Shown: positions 1-8,728, counted from the stretch's first letter. The stretch: 21,726 bases of DNA from Phil1 sp964600045 (GCA_964600045.1 CAZRHS010000028.1:1-21726), one strand, 5' to 3'. Notes: a model not told the origin generated them from the sequence alone. A program made the numbers and translations.

Positions 1-150
1 GCCGAGAAGGTACGCATACAGTACGGCGGCAGCATGAAGCCCAATAACGCCCGCGAGCTTATGGCCATGAGCGAAATAGACGGCGGGCTTATAGGCGGCG
101 CCAGCCTTAAGGCAAATGATTTTGCCGCCATAGTACACTACGATAAATAA
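1..150 (+). CDS. tpiA: Triosephosphate isomerase, C-terminal end (partial)
   Basis: This is the last 49 codons of a gene that starts left of the window; the frame opens at base 1 and ends at TAA 148-150. The residues include the TIM C-terminal block QYGGSMKPNNARELM, followed by GGLIGGASL, the phosphate-binding loop of the family. The enzyme interconverts dihydroxyacetone phosphate and glyceraldehyde 3-phosphate in glycolysis and gluconeogenesis, in the cytoplasm. The catalytic Lys, His and Glu lie outside the window. gpmI starts 18 bases downstream with no terminator between, as in the pgk-tpiA-gpmI operons common in Bacillota. The identification is firm despite the truncation. Confidence 0.95.
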   Translation, partial: AEKVRIQYGGSMKPNNARELMAMSEIDGGLIGGASLKANDFAAIVHYDK

Positions 151-168
151 TAAAGAGGCAATTTGATT

Positions 169-1704
169 ATGAAGAAAATGACAGCGCTGATAATACTGGA
201 CGGCTTTGGCATACGCGATAAGGTAAGCTACAATGCCGTAAAGACGGACGGCGTAAAGAACGTGACCAGGCTTTGGAACGAATATCCGCACACGGAGATA
301 GCCGCGAGCGGCCTTGCCGTGGGTCTTCCCGAGGGGCAGATGGGAAACAGCGAGGTTGGCCATCTTAACCTGGGCGCGGGCAGAATAGTTTATCAGGAGC
401 TTACCCGCATAACCAAGTCCATTCAGGACGGGGACTTTTTTGAGAATCCGGCATTCAACGCGGCCATGGACAGCTGCAAAAAGCACGGCAGCAAGCTGCA
501 CCTTTTCGGCCTTTGCTCGGATGGCGGCGTACACAGCCACCTTACCCACCTTTACGCGCTTGTAAAGCTTGCAAAGCAAAAGGGACTTGAAAAGGTTTAT
601 GTGCATTGCTTTATGGACGGGCGAGACGTTCCGCCAAAAAGCGGCAAGGGGTACATTGAGCAGCTTCAGGCAAAGCTTGATGAGCTTGGCTGCGGCAAGA
701 TAGCAACCGTTATGGGCCGCTATTATGTAATGGACAGGGACAACCGCTTTGAAAGGGTTGAAAAGGCGTATGCCGCCCTTACTTACGGCGAGGGCGTGCT
801 TGCCGAAAACGCCGCGGATGCCATGCAGGCTTCCTACGACGCGGGCGTTACGGACGAATTTGTACTGCCCACGGTTATAACCGAAAACGGCGAGCCGGTA
901 GCAAAGGTTGAGGCCAACGACAGCATAATATTCTATAACTTCCGTCCGGACAGGGCGCGCGAAATTACAAGAGCCTACCTCTATCCCGATTTTGACGGCT
1001 TTGAAAGGCGCTCCGGCTTCTTCCCGCTTACATACGTTTCCATGACGCAGTATGACAAGGCGTTTGAGGATAAGCTTATGGTAGCCTTCAAGCCCGAAAC
1101 GCTTACTAACACGCTTGGCGAATACGTATCCTCAAAGGGCTTAACCCAGCTTAGGATAGCTGAAACGGAGAAATACGCGCACGTAACGTTTTTCTTCAAC
1201 GGCGGCGTGGAGGCCCCGAACCCCGGCGAGGACAGGGCGCTTATACCCTCCCCCAAGGTTGCTACATACGACCTTAAGCCCGAAATGAGCGCGTACGAGG
1301 TTACCGAGGAGGCCATAAAGCGCATAAACAGCGGCAAGTACGACATGATGATACTCAACTTTGCCAATCCCGACATGGTGGGTCACACGGGCGTTATGGA
1401 CGCGGCGGTAAAGGCCGTGCACACGGTTGACGAATGCGCCGCGCGCGTGATAGACGCAATACTCGCAAACGGCGGCAGGGCAATACTTACCGCGGACCAC
1501 GGCAACTGCGAGCTGATGGCGGACGATAACGGAACCCCCTTCACCGCGCACACCACAAGCCCCGTTCCCCTTATATTGATAGACCCCGCGCACAAGGGCG
1601 AAACGCTTATGAGCGGCGGCAAGCTTTCGGACGTGGCACCCACAATGCTTAAGCTTATGGGCCTTGAGCAGCCAAAGGAAATGACCGGCAAAAGCCTTAT
1701 ATAA
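169..1704 (+). CDS. gpmI: 2,3-bisphosphoglycerate-independent phosphoglycerate mutase
   Basis: The product of 511 residues is full length for the manganese-dependent iPGM family, which interconverts 3- and 2-phosphoglycerate in glycolysis. Metal and catalytic signatures are present: LIILDGFG at the N-terminus (Asp ligand, D11), MGNSEVGH around residue 61 (the phosphorylated Ser), DGRDVPP near residue 150, RPDRAREI, and ADHGNCE near the C-terminus. The frame is also open from a TTG at 163. I chose ATG 169 because the AGAGG at 154-158 lies about 10 bases upstream of it, against only 4 for the TTG. The gene follows tpiA closely and ends at an intrinsic terminator, so it is probably the last gene of a glycolytic operon. 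Confidence 0.96.
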   Translation: MKKMTALIILDGFGIRDKVSYNAVKTDGVKNVTRLWNEYPHTEIAASGLAVGLPEGQMGNSEVGHLNLGAGRIVYQELTRITKSIQDGDFFENPAFNAAMDSCKKHGSKLHLFGLCSDGGVHSHLTHLYALVKLAKQKGLEKVYVHCFMDGRDVPPKSGKGYIEQLQAKLDELGCGKIATVMGRYYVMDRDNRFERVEKAYAALTYGEGVLAENAADAMQASYDAGVTDEFVLPTVITENGEPVAKVEANDSIIFYNFRPDRAREITRAYLYPDFDGFERRSGFFPLTYVSMTQYDKAFEDKLMVAFKPETLTNTLGEYVSSKGLTQLRIAETEKYAHVTFFFNGGVEAPNPGEDRALIPSPKVATYDLKPEMSAYEVTEEAIKRINSGKYDMMILNFANPDMVGHTGVMDAAVKAVHTVDECAARVIDAILANGGRAILTADHGNCELMADDNGTPFTAHTTSPVPLILIDPAHKGETLMSGGKLSDVAPTMLKLMGLEQPKEMTGKSLI

Positions 1705-1716
1705 TCAATAACACTT

Positions 1717-1749
1717 GCGGCATCCGAGCTAATCCCGGGTGCCGCTTTT
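1717..1749 (+). terminator. Intrinsic terminator of the tpiA-gpmI operon
   Basis: A GC-rich stem (GCGGCATCCG paired with CGGGTGCCGC, one G-T pair) is followed by TTTT and lies 13 bases past the gpmI stop. It faces the minus-strand operon that converges from the right. Confidence 0.8.
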
Positions 1750-1756
1750 CTGTATC

Positions 1757-1780
1757 AAAAAAGAGCGGACAGCCGCTCTT
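1757..1780 (-). terminator. Intrinsic terminator of the tilS-hpt-fbp operon
   Basis: Read on the minus strand, a perfect 8-bp stem AAGAGCGG / CCGCTCTT with a 4-base loop runs into six T residues. It lies 23 bases past the ADP-ribosylglycohydrolase stop and ends transcription arriving from the right. Confidence 0.85.
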
Positions 1781-1802
1781 CTTTAATTTGCGCTGTATTG
1801 AA

Positions 1803-2663
1803 TTATGCCAGCGCCCTTCTTGGGCAGAACAGGCGGAAATCTTCCGCTATTTTCTTAAATTCATCGGGCAGGAACTCCGCCGCTTTTTCCTTGATGCGCA
1901 TAAGCTCCTTTTCGGCTTCGCCATGGCATCGCGCCGGGTTTGAATAATATGCCCAGGCTATCGAGCCGGTTATGGCTCCCGTTGTGTCGCTGTCCCCGCC
2001 GATTGAGATAACGTTTCTTATCGCGTCCTCAAAGCTTTCGGATTCCAAAAAGGCCTCTATCGCCTCGGGCACCGTGCCCTGGCAGGATTCGTCAAACGAA
2101 TACGAAGCGCGTATTGAATCAAGCGTAAAATCAAGCTTATAGTAATTATCCTCTATGTATTTGCGTATCTCTTCCTTTGTGCTGCCGGTCTTTGCCATGA
2201 ATATGGCGGCCGCCACGGCTTCCGCGCCCTTTATGCCCTCCGGGTGGTTATGCGTAACAGCGGCGCTTGCGCGGGCAAGCTCCTTTGCCTCCTCAATTGT
2301 AGCCGCGGCAAGTCCGCAGGGAGAAACGCGCATTGCAGAGCCGTTGCCGTAGCTGCCGTACGGGGCGGGGTTATCGCTTCTAAGCCACGCGGCGAACCTT
2401 CCGCCGTAAGCCCCCTTGGGGTATGGGTACCGCCTGCCGAAATCCTGCATCGTCTCAACAAAATAGGCTTCAATATCTTTAGTGCCGGTTTCGCTGTTGT
2501 GTTTATCCTCTTCATAAAGCATAATTGCCTTTGCCACAGCCGCCGTCATAACCGAATCGTCGGTATACGCGCAGTCCGGCGAAAAGAGAGGAAATTCCTT
2601 TGTTTTAATGTTGTTGAACTCGTATTTTGAGCCCACAATGTCGCCTATAAACGCGCCGTACAT
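1803..2663 (-). CDS. ADP-ribosylglycohydrolase family protein
   Basis: This 286-residue protein belongs to the DraG/ADP-ribosylglycohydrolase family (Pfam 03747), dinuclear magnesium enzymes that remove ADP-ribose from proteins or small molecules. The sequence opens with YGAFIGDIVGSKYEF, typical of the family. The metal-binding residues are visible in YTDDSV (T34, D35, D36) and IGGDSDTTGAI (D224, D226, T227), so it should be active. There is no signal peptide, so it is cytoplasmic. The start ATG has GGGGGAC just upstream. It is the last gene of the operon and lies 22 bases after the RimK-like gene. No ADP-ribosyltransferase or nitrogenase gene is nearby, so the substrate is unknown. Confidence 0.88.
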   Translation of the reverse strand: MYGAFIGDIVGSKYEFNNIKTKEFPLFSPDCAYTDDSVMTAAVAKAIMLYEEDKHNSETGTKDIEAYFVETMQDFGRRYPYPKGAYGGRFAAWLRSDNPAPYGSYGNGSAMRVSPCGLAAATIEEAKELARASAAVTHNHPEGIKGAEAVAAAIFMAKTGSTKEEIRKYIEDNYYKLDFTLDSIRASYSFDESCQGTVPEAIEAFLESESFEDAIRNVISIGGDSDTTGAITGSIAWAYYSNPARCHGEAEKELMRIKEKAAEFLPDEFKKIAEDFRLFCPRRALA

Positions 2664-2685
2664 GCTTTTGTCCCCCTATGCTTAT

Positions 2686-3570
2686 TTATCGCGCTATCTG
2701 CTCCGCCACGGTTTTAATTATCCTGTCCGCTATGTTTATGCCCGTGGCCTGACTTATGCCGGCAAAGTGCGCGTTTGAGTTAACCTCGCAAACCGTCATC
2801 TTTCCGTTTTCATCAAAAAGAAGGTCTACCCCCGCAAACGTACAGCCGAGTATTTCGGCGGCCTTTACGGCAAGCTTTTCCTGCTCTTCATTAAGCTCGT
2901 ATTTATCCGCCTTGCCGCCCTGCGCTACGTTTGCGCGGAAATCGCCGGAGTCATTATGCCTAAGCATTGCCGCGGCAACCTTGCCGCCAACAACATACGC
3001 CCTTATATCGCGCGCGAAGCTTGACGCAATATATTGCTGCGCAATGGCCGCACCGCCCGCGGTTTTCATAAGCGCTTCCTTTGCTTCCTCCATATTCCTT
3101 GCAAGGTAAACCCCCGCGCCGAAGGAGCCGAAGCACTGCTTTATAACGAACGGAAAGCCCAGATAATCGGCAATGTTTTCAAGAAAATTCAGGCTTGTGT
3201 AGCCAACGCGCGGAAACGTTAGCGGAATGAGCACGGTTTTGGGCTGAGGCACCTTGTTCATAAGGGCAATATGCGTAAGCGATTTGTCGTCGCAAAGCTC
3301 TATCGCGGATGCGCTGTTAAAAAGCCGCATGCCCATATTTTCAAGCGTTTTCGCAAGGCGAACATCCTTATCCCAGAATATCGCGAACCTGGGCAGGGCC
3401 TCGTTCGCAACGGTTTTGCCCGAAGCGATGTCGCTCATCAGATCTATGTTTGTTTTAAGCTCCACGTTCAGGTTTATACTGTCCGCGCTTTGCTTAAGAG
3501 CCGAATAAAGGGAGGAGAACTTCTCCTCCCTCAAAAAGCCGTTTACTATAATGTATCCTTTTTCGCGCAT
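2686..3570 (-). CDS. RimK-like ATP-grasp ligase
   Basis: The 294-residue protein has the ATP-grasp fold of the RimK/LysX group, ligases that join an amino acid (often glutamate) to a carboxylate acceptor. Its N-terminal third is a pre-ATP-grasp domain. The ATP-grasp part starts around residue 100 and contains FVIKQCFGSFGAGV (nucleotide-binding Lys and glycine loop), RAYVVGGKVAAAMLR and FRANVAQGG (typical of RimK), and DLLFDENGKMTVCEVNSNAHF (metal-binding Glu and Asn). Its ATG lies one base after the fbp stop, with AAAGGCAG inside the end of fbp as the likely ribosome binding site, so translation is probably coupled to fbp. The acceptor cannot be told from the sequence; ribosomal S6 modification, peptide synthesis or a small-molecule role are all possible. 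Confidence 0.85.
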   Translation of the reverse strand: MREKGYIIVNGFLREEKFSSLYSALKQSADSINLNVELKTNIDLMSDIASGKTVANEALPRFAIFWDKDVRLAKTLENMGMRLFNSASAIELCDDKSLTHIALMNKVPQPKTVLIPLTFPRVGYTSLNFLENIADYLGFPFVIKQCFGSFGAGVYLARNMEEAKEALMKTAGGAAIAQQYIASSFARDIRAYVVGGKVAAAMLRHNDSGDFRANVAQGGKADKYELNEEQEKLAVKAAEILGCTFAGVDLLFDENGKMTVCEVNSNAHFAGISQATGINIADRIIKTVAEQIAR

Positions 3571-3571
3571 A

Positions 3572-5551
3572 TTACTGCTGCCTTTGCTTAGCCTTTATGG
3601 GGTCTATTTTAATCGTGCCGTCCCTGAACGCCGCAAGCAGCTTGTTCAGGTCCTCTATGCGGGCCTTTATTTCCTCGCCCGTATCTATATCCGCAACCAT
3701 AACCCTGTGCTGCAGCTCGTCCACGTTAAATGTGTGGCTTGTTATGTCCCTGCCGTTTTTCACGGCATCCTCTATGCTTGTAAAAGGCTCGTGCGCGGCA
3801 AGGCGCATGCCGAGCGAATTGAAGAACATGGTGTATCCCGCTATGCCGGTTTGGTTCTGATATGCCTTGCAGAAGCCGCCGTCTATAACAACAAGCCTGC
3901 CGTGCCCCTTAAGCGGGCTTTCGCCCTCCTTGGCCTTAACGGGTACATGCCCGTTTACTATGCGGCTCCAGGGTTTGTCGCAGCCGAAGGAATGGAGCAG
4001 ATTTCTGCAGAATTCCTCATCGTCGGTATAGCTGTAATAATGGTTCTTGGGCTCCTTCCAGGTGGACTTATCCTCAATAAGCGCGCGCTCAAACGTTGCT
4101 ATATGGTCCCTGCCGAAAACGGGTGAATTTCTGCCGCACCAAAGGAACCAAAGATAGTCCCTGCCGTCCTCGCGCTCTTTGCTGCCCTCCGGCGCAAGAA
4201 GGCCCTGCCTTGCCATGCGGTCGGCATAGTCAAAATATTCCTTGCCGGAAAGCCTTACGGCCTTGCCCACCTCAAATTCCATAAAGCTGCCGTCTCTGTT
4301 TGTGGGTACGCAGCCATGGAAGAGCAGATTGCCGTTTCGTTTAAGATAAAGCGAACCCGCGGAGCAAAGGAAGCGCGCGTGCGCCTGAAGCTTTTCGCTG
4401 TGCATAAAAGATGTGCAAAGCTGCTCCATAAGCGCGGCCTCGTCCTCGCTGAGCCTGTTCGGATCGTTTGGATAAATTGTCGGGAAATCGGTATCGCGCA
4501 GGGGATAATCCGTTCCGTTTATGTTTATGGTGCCGTTTGACCAGTTCACGCGGCCCAGCATATCCCTGTCCTCCATGCCGTATTCCTTGCGGCGGTGAAC
4601 AAGCTGGCCTTCAAGCTTATACATAATTACGCTTATGGCCTTATGCATGCGGGAATAAAGTTCCGTATCCCTGGGCTTGAACAGCTCCTCCGGAAGCTTT
4701 CTCGGGGCGAACACGTGCGCGTCGCCGTAGCGCTCGGTTGAGAAAACGGCAAGCGGCAGCAAGTTTATGCCGTACGCGTTTTCAAGCATATCAAGGTTAT
4801 CGTACTGCACGCAGTTTTTAACGGCCGTGGCCACGCAAACCGGGCTGCCTGCCGCCGCGCCCATCCAAAGCACGTCGTGATTTCCCCACTGCACGTCAAC
4901 ATGGTGGTGCTTCATAAGATGATCGAGTATAACGTCCGCATGCGGGCCCCTGTCGAATATATCGCCGACTATGTGCAGCTCGTCCACGGTCATGCGCTTT
5001 ATAAGCGTTGCCATTTCCTCTATCATCGTGTCCGCGCTGCCGGTATCGACTATGGCGCGGATAATATTGTCGTAATAATGCTCCTTGTTGGGCGTTGCGC
5101 CGGTGTTGAGCATTTCCTCCATTATGTAGGCGTATTCCTTGGGCAGCGCCTTTCTTACCTTTGAGCGGGAATACTTGGTTGTGCACTGGCGGCAAACGGA
5201 TATAAGGCGCTTCAGCGTAACGCGGTACCAGTCGTCCATGTCCGTTTCGGTGCGTTTAACCTCCCTAAGCTTTTCCTTGGGGTAATATATAAGCGCGGCT
5301 ATGTTTCGCCTTTCGGCTATTGTAAGGCTGTCTCCCAGGGCGCTTTTTATTTTGTCCGCCACGGCGCCGGAGCCGTTGTTCAATATGTGCAGAAACGCTT
5401 CATGCTCGCCGTGTATATCGCTCATGAAGTGCTCTGTTCCCTTGGGCAGGTTAAGTATTGCCGTAAGGTTGATTATTTCGGCGCTCGCCGCCTGTATCGT
5501 AGGATACTCACGCGCCATCTGCTGAAGCAGTCTCAGCTCACGATCCGTCAT
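3572..5551 (-). CDS. fbp: Fructose-1,6-bisphosphatase, class III
   Basis: This long (659-residue) FBPase is of the Bacillota class III type (Pfam 06874). It hydrolyses fructose 1,6-bisphosphate to fructose 6-phosphate in gluconeogenesis. It carries a calcineurin-like metallophosphatase core: SDIHGEHE (D45, H47), VGDIFDRG (D197, D200, R201) and WGNHD (N224, H225, D226). Its length matches the family. The frame opens at a TTG at 5569, but a perfect GGAGG lies 6 bases before ATG 5551, inside the longer reading, so I use 5551 (MTDRELRLLQ). It sits 35 bases after hpt with no terminator and is probably part of the operon starting at tilS. Confidence 0.95.
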   Translation of the reverse strand: MTDRELRLLQQMAREYPTIQAASAEIINLTAILNLPKGTEHFMSDIHGEHEAFLHILNNGSGAVADKIKSALGDSLTIAERRNIAALIYYPKEKLREVKRTETDMDDWYRVTLKRLISVCRQCTTKYSRSKVRKALPKEYAYIMEEMLNTGATPNKEHYYDNIIRAIVDTGSADTMIEEMATLIKRMTVDELHIVGDIFDRGPHADVILDHLMKHHHVDVQWGNHDVLWMGAAAGSPVCVATAVKNCVQYDNLDMLENAYGINLLPLAVFSTERYGDAHVFAPRKLPEELFKPRDTELYSRMHKAISVIMYKLEGQLVHRRKEYGMEDRDMLGRVNWSNGTININGTDYPLRDTDFPTIYPNDPNRLSEDEAALMEQLCTSFMHSEKLQAHARFLCSAGSLYLKRNGNLLFHGCVPTNRDGSFMEFEVGKAVRLSGKEYFDYADRMARQGLLAPEGSKEREDGRDYLWFLWCGRNSPVFGRDHIATFERALIEDKSTWKEPKNHYYSYTDDEEFCRNLLHSFGCDKPWSRIVNGHVPVKAKEGESPLKGHGRLVVIDGGFCKAYQNQTGIAGYTMFFNSLGMRLAAHEPFTSIEDAVKNGRDITSHTFNVDELQHRVMVADIDTGEEIKARIEDLNKLLAAFRDGTIKIDPIKAKQRQQ

Positions 5552-5586
5552 AGCGTACCTCCGCATCAATGGTTATAGCTAAAAAA

Positions 5587-6135
5587 TTATTCTCCGTCTT
5601 CCATTTTCTTTACGCCAACGTAGGGCAGGTTGCGGAAATGGCCCGCGTAATCAAGGCCGTAGCCAAGCACAAATTCATTGGGAATAACAAAGCCCACGTA
5701 GTCCGGGGAAATAGCGCACTCGCGCCTTTCGGGCTTATCGAGAAGGCAGGCTATTTTAAGGCTGGCGGGCTGGCGGGTTTTAAGAATGTTTGTAAGGTGG
5801 TTAAGGGTAAGGCCGCTGTCCATAATATCCTCAACAATAAGCACGTGGCGGCCGGTTATGGATATATCCACGTCCTTTGAAATGCGCACTATGCCCGACG
5901 AGCGGGTGCCGTTGCCGTAGCTTGATATGGAAAGGAAGTCCATTTCCATGTTGCAGGTGATTTTACGGGAAAGATCGGAAAAGAACTGCACCGCGCCCTT
6001 AAGTATGCAAAGAAGAACCATGTCCTTCCCCGCGTAGTCCTCGGATATCTGCGCGCCCATTTCGGCAACTCTCTGCCTTATCTGCTCTTCGCTTATAAGC
6101 ACGCGGCTTACGTCTTTTTCCATTTCGTTTATCAT
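5587..6135 (-). CDS. hpt: Hypoxanthine phosphoribosyltransferase
   Basis: The 182-residue type I phosphoribosyltransferase converts hypoxanthine (often also guanine) plus PRPP to the nucleotide in purine salvage. The PRPP-binding loop VLIVEDIMDSGLTL and the LCILKGAVQFFSDL segment (first PPi loop) are clear, as is the C-terminal VGYGLDYAGHFRNLPYVG-type block (here LGYGLDYAGHFRNLPYVG). The frame is open to a TTG at 6141. I chose ATG 6135 with AGGAAGGAA about 10 bases upstream, but the TTG cannot be excluded. It follows tilS by 40 bases. A tilS-hpt pair is common in Bacillota, where ftsH usually comes next; here fbp does instead. Confidence 0.95.
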   Translation of the reverse strand: MINEMEKDVSRVLISEEQIRQRVAEMGAQISEDYAGKDMVLLCILKGAVQFFSDLSRKITCNMEMDFLSISSYGNGTRSSGIVRISKDVDISITGRHVLIVEDIMDSGLTLNHLTNILKTRQPASLKIACLLDKPERRECAISPDYVGFVIPNEFVLGYGLDYAGHFRNLPYVGVKKMEDGE

Positions 6136-6175
6136 GGTCAAAAAGTTCCTTCCTCGGCTCCGTTTCGGGCCTTTT

Positions 6176-7516
6176 TTATTTTTGATTGAATTCTATTTTA
6201 ACGGCGTTCACGCTGCCGTCATCAAGCTTAATACTCTCCGCCGCCCCAAGACCCGGAGCGAACAGCACGTCCTGCCCCGCGGCTATAATCGCAAAGTCCC
6301 TTTTCTCTCTGGGCAGCTTTTCGTCTATATAAGCATCCTTCAGCTTTTTGCCGCCTGGAGCGTTTATGCGGCGGAACCTGTCCCCCGCCCTTCTTTGCCT
6401 TATAACGGTTCCCTCGGGCAGCTTGTCCGCATCCACGCAGGCAGAGTATCTGTCGCGCGGCCTATCCGTGGTTTTGCATGGGGAAATACGGTAATCCCCC
6501 GCGGGAGTGATTATATAATCCGTTATCGTAAAGGGAATTTCCCAGTTTTCCGTGCCGGTTTTGTAGCGGCCGAAGCATACAAGATCGTAGCTTATCCAAA
6601 CATCCGCGCCCGGTATTTCGATTCTTGCCCCGGTGCGCGCGCCCAAAAGATCAATTATCGATTCAATGTGCCCTCTTTCGGCATCCGTAAGCGCGCCAAT
6701 TTCGCTTAAGGCAAGGCGTACGCATCGGCTTAAAATGGGCTTTGGCAGGGTTTTAAGCAATGCTCTGTCAAATCCGCCGTCCCGGCGCGCCTTATTAAGC
6801 TCGGTTTCGGCTATTGAGCAAAGGTATTCCTCGTCGGCGCTTAGCATTTCGCCCATGGAGCACAGGCTTTCAACAAGCCTTGGATTAAATTCTCGTTTAA
6901 GATAGGGTATGGTTTCAAGGCGAAGCCTGTTTCTGGTGCCGTCGGCCACAAAATTGGTGGCATCCGTACAATAGGGCAGGTTTTCCGATACAAGATAGTC
7001 TTCTATATCCGCCTTACAAAGGCAAAGGAGCGGACGGATTATGTTTTCCCGCTTGGGTGCCATGCCGCACAGTCCTCTTAATCCGCTGCCGCGGACAAGG
7101 TGCAGCATAATGCTTTCCGCCTGGTCGTCCATGTGGTGCGCAACGGCTATTTTATCCGCCCCGAAGAAGCGCCTTGCCTCCTCAAGGAACTCGTAGCGCC
7201 GCAGCCTGCCGGCCTGCTCAAGCGTTTGCCCGTTTTGCCTGGCTATGCGCGGAATGTCCGCATAGCCGCCGTATGCCGGTATGCCGTAAAAATCGCAGAA
7301 ATCGTGCACAAATTCGGCATCCTCGCTTGCGGCCTCGCCGCGGATTCCGTGGTTTAAGTGCGCGGCGCACAGGCTGAATTTAAGCCGCTTTGAAAGTGTT
7401 TTTAATATGTGCAGCAGCGCAACGCTGTCTCCGCCGCCGCTTAGGGCAACAAGTACCCTGTCGCCCGGAGAAATGAGTTCGTGCCGCAAAATATATTGTT
7501 CTACCCGCTCACGCAT
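6176..7516 (-). CDS. tilS: tRNA(Ile)-lysidine synthase
   Basis: TilS attaches lysine to C34 of the CAU-anticodon tRNA-Ile so that it reads AUA codons. That matters here, because most genes in this window use ATA heavily. The 446-residue protein has the N-type PP-loop VALSGGGDSVALLHIL near residue 25, then AHHMDDQAES and HLVRGSGLRGLCGM in the catalytic domain. The C-terminal part carries the TilS tRNA-binding domain, with RQRRAGDRFRR and GGKKLKDAYIDEKLPREKR. The ATG is preceded by TAAGGAGG at ideal spacing. It is the first gene of the minus-strand operon and is divergent from ychF. Confidence 0.95.
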   Translation of the reverse strand: MRERVEQYILRHELISPGDRVLVALSGGGDSVALLHILKTLSKRLKFSLCAAHLNHGIRGEAASEDAEFVHDFCDFYGIPAYGGYADIPRIARQNGQTLEQAGRLRRYEFLEEARRFFGADKIAVAHHMDDQAESIMLHLVRGSGLRGLCGMAPKRENIIRPLLCLCKADIEDYLVSENLPYCTDATNFVADGTRNRLRLETIPYLKREFNPRLVESLCSMGEMLSADEEYLCSIAETELNKARRDGGFDRALLKTLPKPILSRCVRLALSEIGALTDAERGHIESIIDLLGARTGARIEIPGADVWISYDLVCFGRYKTGTENWEIPFTITDYIITPAGDYRISPCKTTDRPRDRYSACVDADKLPEGTVIRQRRAGDRFRRINAPGGKKLKDAYIDEKLPREKRDFAIIAAGQDVLFAPGLGAAESIKLDDGSVNAVKIEFNQK

Positions 7517-7553
7517 AGCTGCTGCCTCCTTAACGACATATTATACTAACATA

Positions 7554-7582
7554 AGTATACCTTTTGCGGCCGCATTTGACAA
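7554..7582 (-). promoter_or_regulatory. Sigma-A-type promoter of the tilS operon
   Basis: On the minus strand, TTGTCA (7577-7582) and TATACT (7554-7559) are separated by exactly 17 bases, and each differs from consensus at one position. Initiation would fall near 7547, leaving a leader of about 30 bases. A second -10-like TATAAT at 7540-7545 has no good -35 and would put the start almost on the ribosome binding site, so I prefer the first. Confidence 0.65.
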
Positions 7583-7604
7583 GGGACGCCGCGGAATCTA
7601 TAAT
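7576..7604 (+). promoter_or_regulatory. Consensus sigma-A promoter of ychF
   Basis: TTGACA (7576-7581) and TATAAT (7599-7604) are both perfect consensus and are separated by 17 bases. Transcription should start near 7611, about 29 bases before the ychF ATG, leaving room for AGGAGAG at 7624-7630. The -35 overlaps that of the tilS promoter by five bases. Confidence 0.88.
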
Positions 7605-7639
7605 GATATAAAACCAGATTTTTAGGAGAGAGAAGATAT

Positions 7640-8728
7640 ATGAAGCTTGGTGTGGTGGGGCTGCCCAACGTGGGCAAGAGCACGCTTTTCAATGCCATAA
7701 CAAAGGCCGGCGCGCAGGCGGCCAACTATCCTTTCTGCACGATTGAGCCAAATGTAGGCTCGGTTGCCGTTCCCGATGAGCGGCTGGACGTGCTTGCGAA
7801 AATGTACAACCCCGAAAAATACACTCCCACCACGATTGAGTTCGTGGACATAGCGGGCCTTGTCCGCGGAGCCTACAAGGGCGAGGGCCTTGGCAACAAG
7901 TTCCTTTCCCATATTCGTGAGGTGGACGCGATAGTGCACGTTGTGCGCTGCTTTGAGGACGCGAACATTGTTCATGTGGACGGTTCCGTAAACCCCGCGA
8001 GGGACGTTGAAACAATAGGCATAGAGCTTATATTCGCCGACCTTGAAACGGTTGAGAAGCGGCTTGACCGCGCCCGCAAGGCCGCCAAGGGCGACAAGCA
8101 GGTTTTGAGCGAGGTGGAGCTTCTTGAGCGCGCGAAGGCGCATCTTGAATCCGGCAAGCCCATACGCACCATGCAGGTAAGCGAAAAGGAGCAGGAGCTG
8201 CTTAAGAGCATGTTCTTCCTTACCACAAAGCCCGTTATATACGCCGCGAACATTGCCGAGGACGACATTGGCATGGACAACAATCCGCTTGTTGAGTCGC
8301 TGAAAAAGGCCGTTGAGGGCGAAAATGCGGAGGTTATAACAATCTGCGCCCAGGTTGAGGAGGAGATTGCGGAGCTTTCACCCGAAGAGAAGCAGGCGTT
8401 TATAGAGGAGCTCGGCATAGGCGAAAGCGGCCTTGATAAGCTGGTTAAAGCCTGCTACAAGCTGCTCGGGCTTATAAGCTACCTTACAGCCGGTCCCAAG
8501 GAGGTTCGCGCCTGGACAATAGAGCGCGGCACTAAGGCTCCCCAGGCGGCGGGCAAGATACATTCCGATTTTGAGCGCGGCTTTATACGCGCCGAGGTTG
8601 TGCCCTTTGAAACGCTTAAAGAACTCGGCAGCATGACCGCCTGCAAGGAAAAGGGCCTTATCCGCAGCGAGGGCAAGGACTACGTTATGCAGGACGGAGA
8701 CGTTGTGGTGTTCCGCTTTAACGTATAA
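7640..8728 (+). CDS. ychF: YchF/OLA1-family P-loop ATPase
   Basis: This 362-residue cytoplasmic Obg-family protein is of the YchF branch, which prefers ATP to GTP and binds ribosomes; its exact role in bacteria is not settled. It has GLPNVGKST (P-loop), NYPFCTIEPN (switch I), DIAGLVRGAYKGEGLGN (switch II), and NIAE where ordinary GTPases have NKxD, the change linked to ATP preference. A coiled-coil region lies around residues 130-190, and the C-terminal TGS domain ends in GDVVVFRFNV. Length is normal. It is transcribed alone from a consensus promoter and closed by a terminator. Confidence 0.96.
   Translation: MKLGVVGLPNVGKSTLFNAITKAGAQAANYPFCTIEPNVGSVAVPDERLDVLAKMYNPEKYTPTTIEFVDIAGLVRGAYKGEGLGNKFLSHIREVDAIVHVVRCFEDANIVHVDGSVNPARDVETIGIELIFADLETVEKRLDRARKAAKGDKQVLSEVELLERAKAHLESGKPIRTMQVSEKEQELLKSMFFLTTKPVIYAANIAEDDIGMDNNPLVESLKKAVEGENAEVITICAQVEEEIAELSPEEKQAFIEELGIGESGLDKLVKACYKLLGLISYLTAGPKEVRAWTIERGTKAPQAAGKIHSDFERGFIRAEVVPFETLKELGSMTACKEKGLIRSEGKDYVMQDGDVVVFRFNV

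Noticed and set aside
3551..4126. Open frame of 191 codons on the plus strand opposite fbp
   Set aside because: It lies almost wholly inside fbp, which has full catalytic motifs on the other strand. There is no supporting signal.
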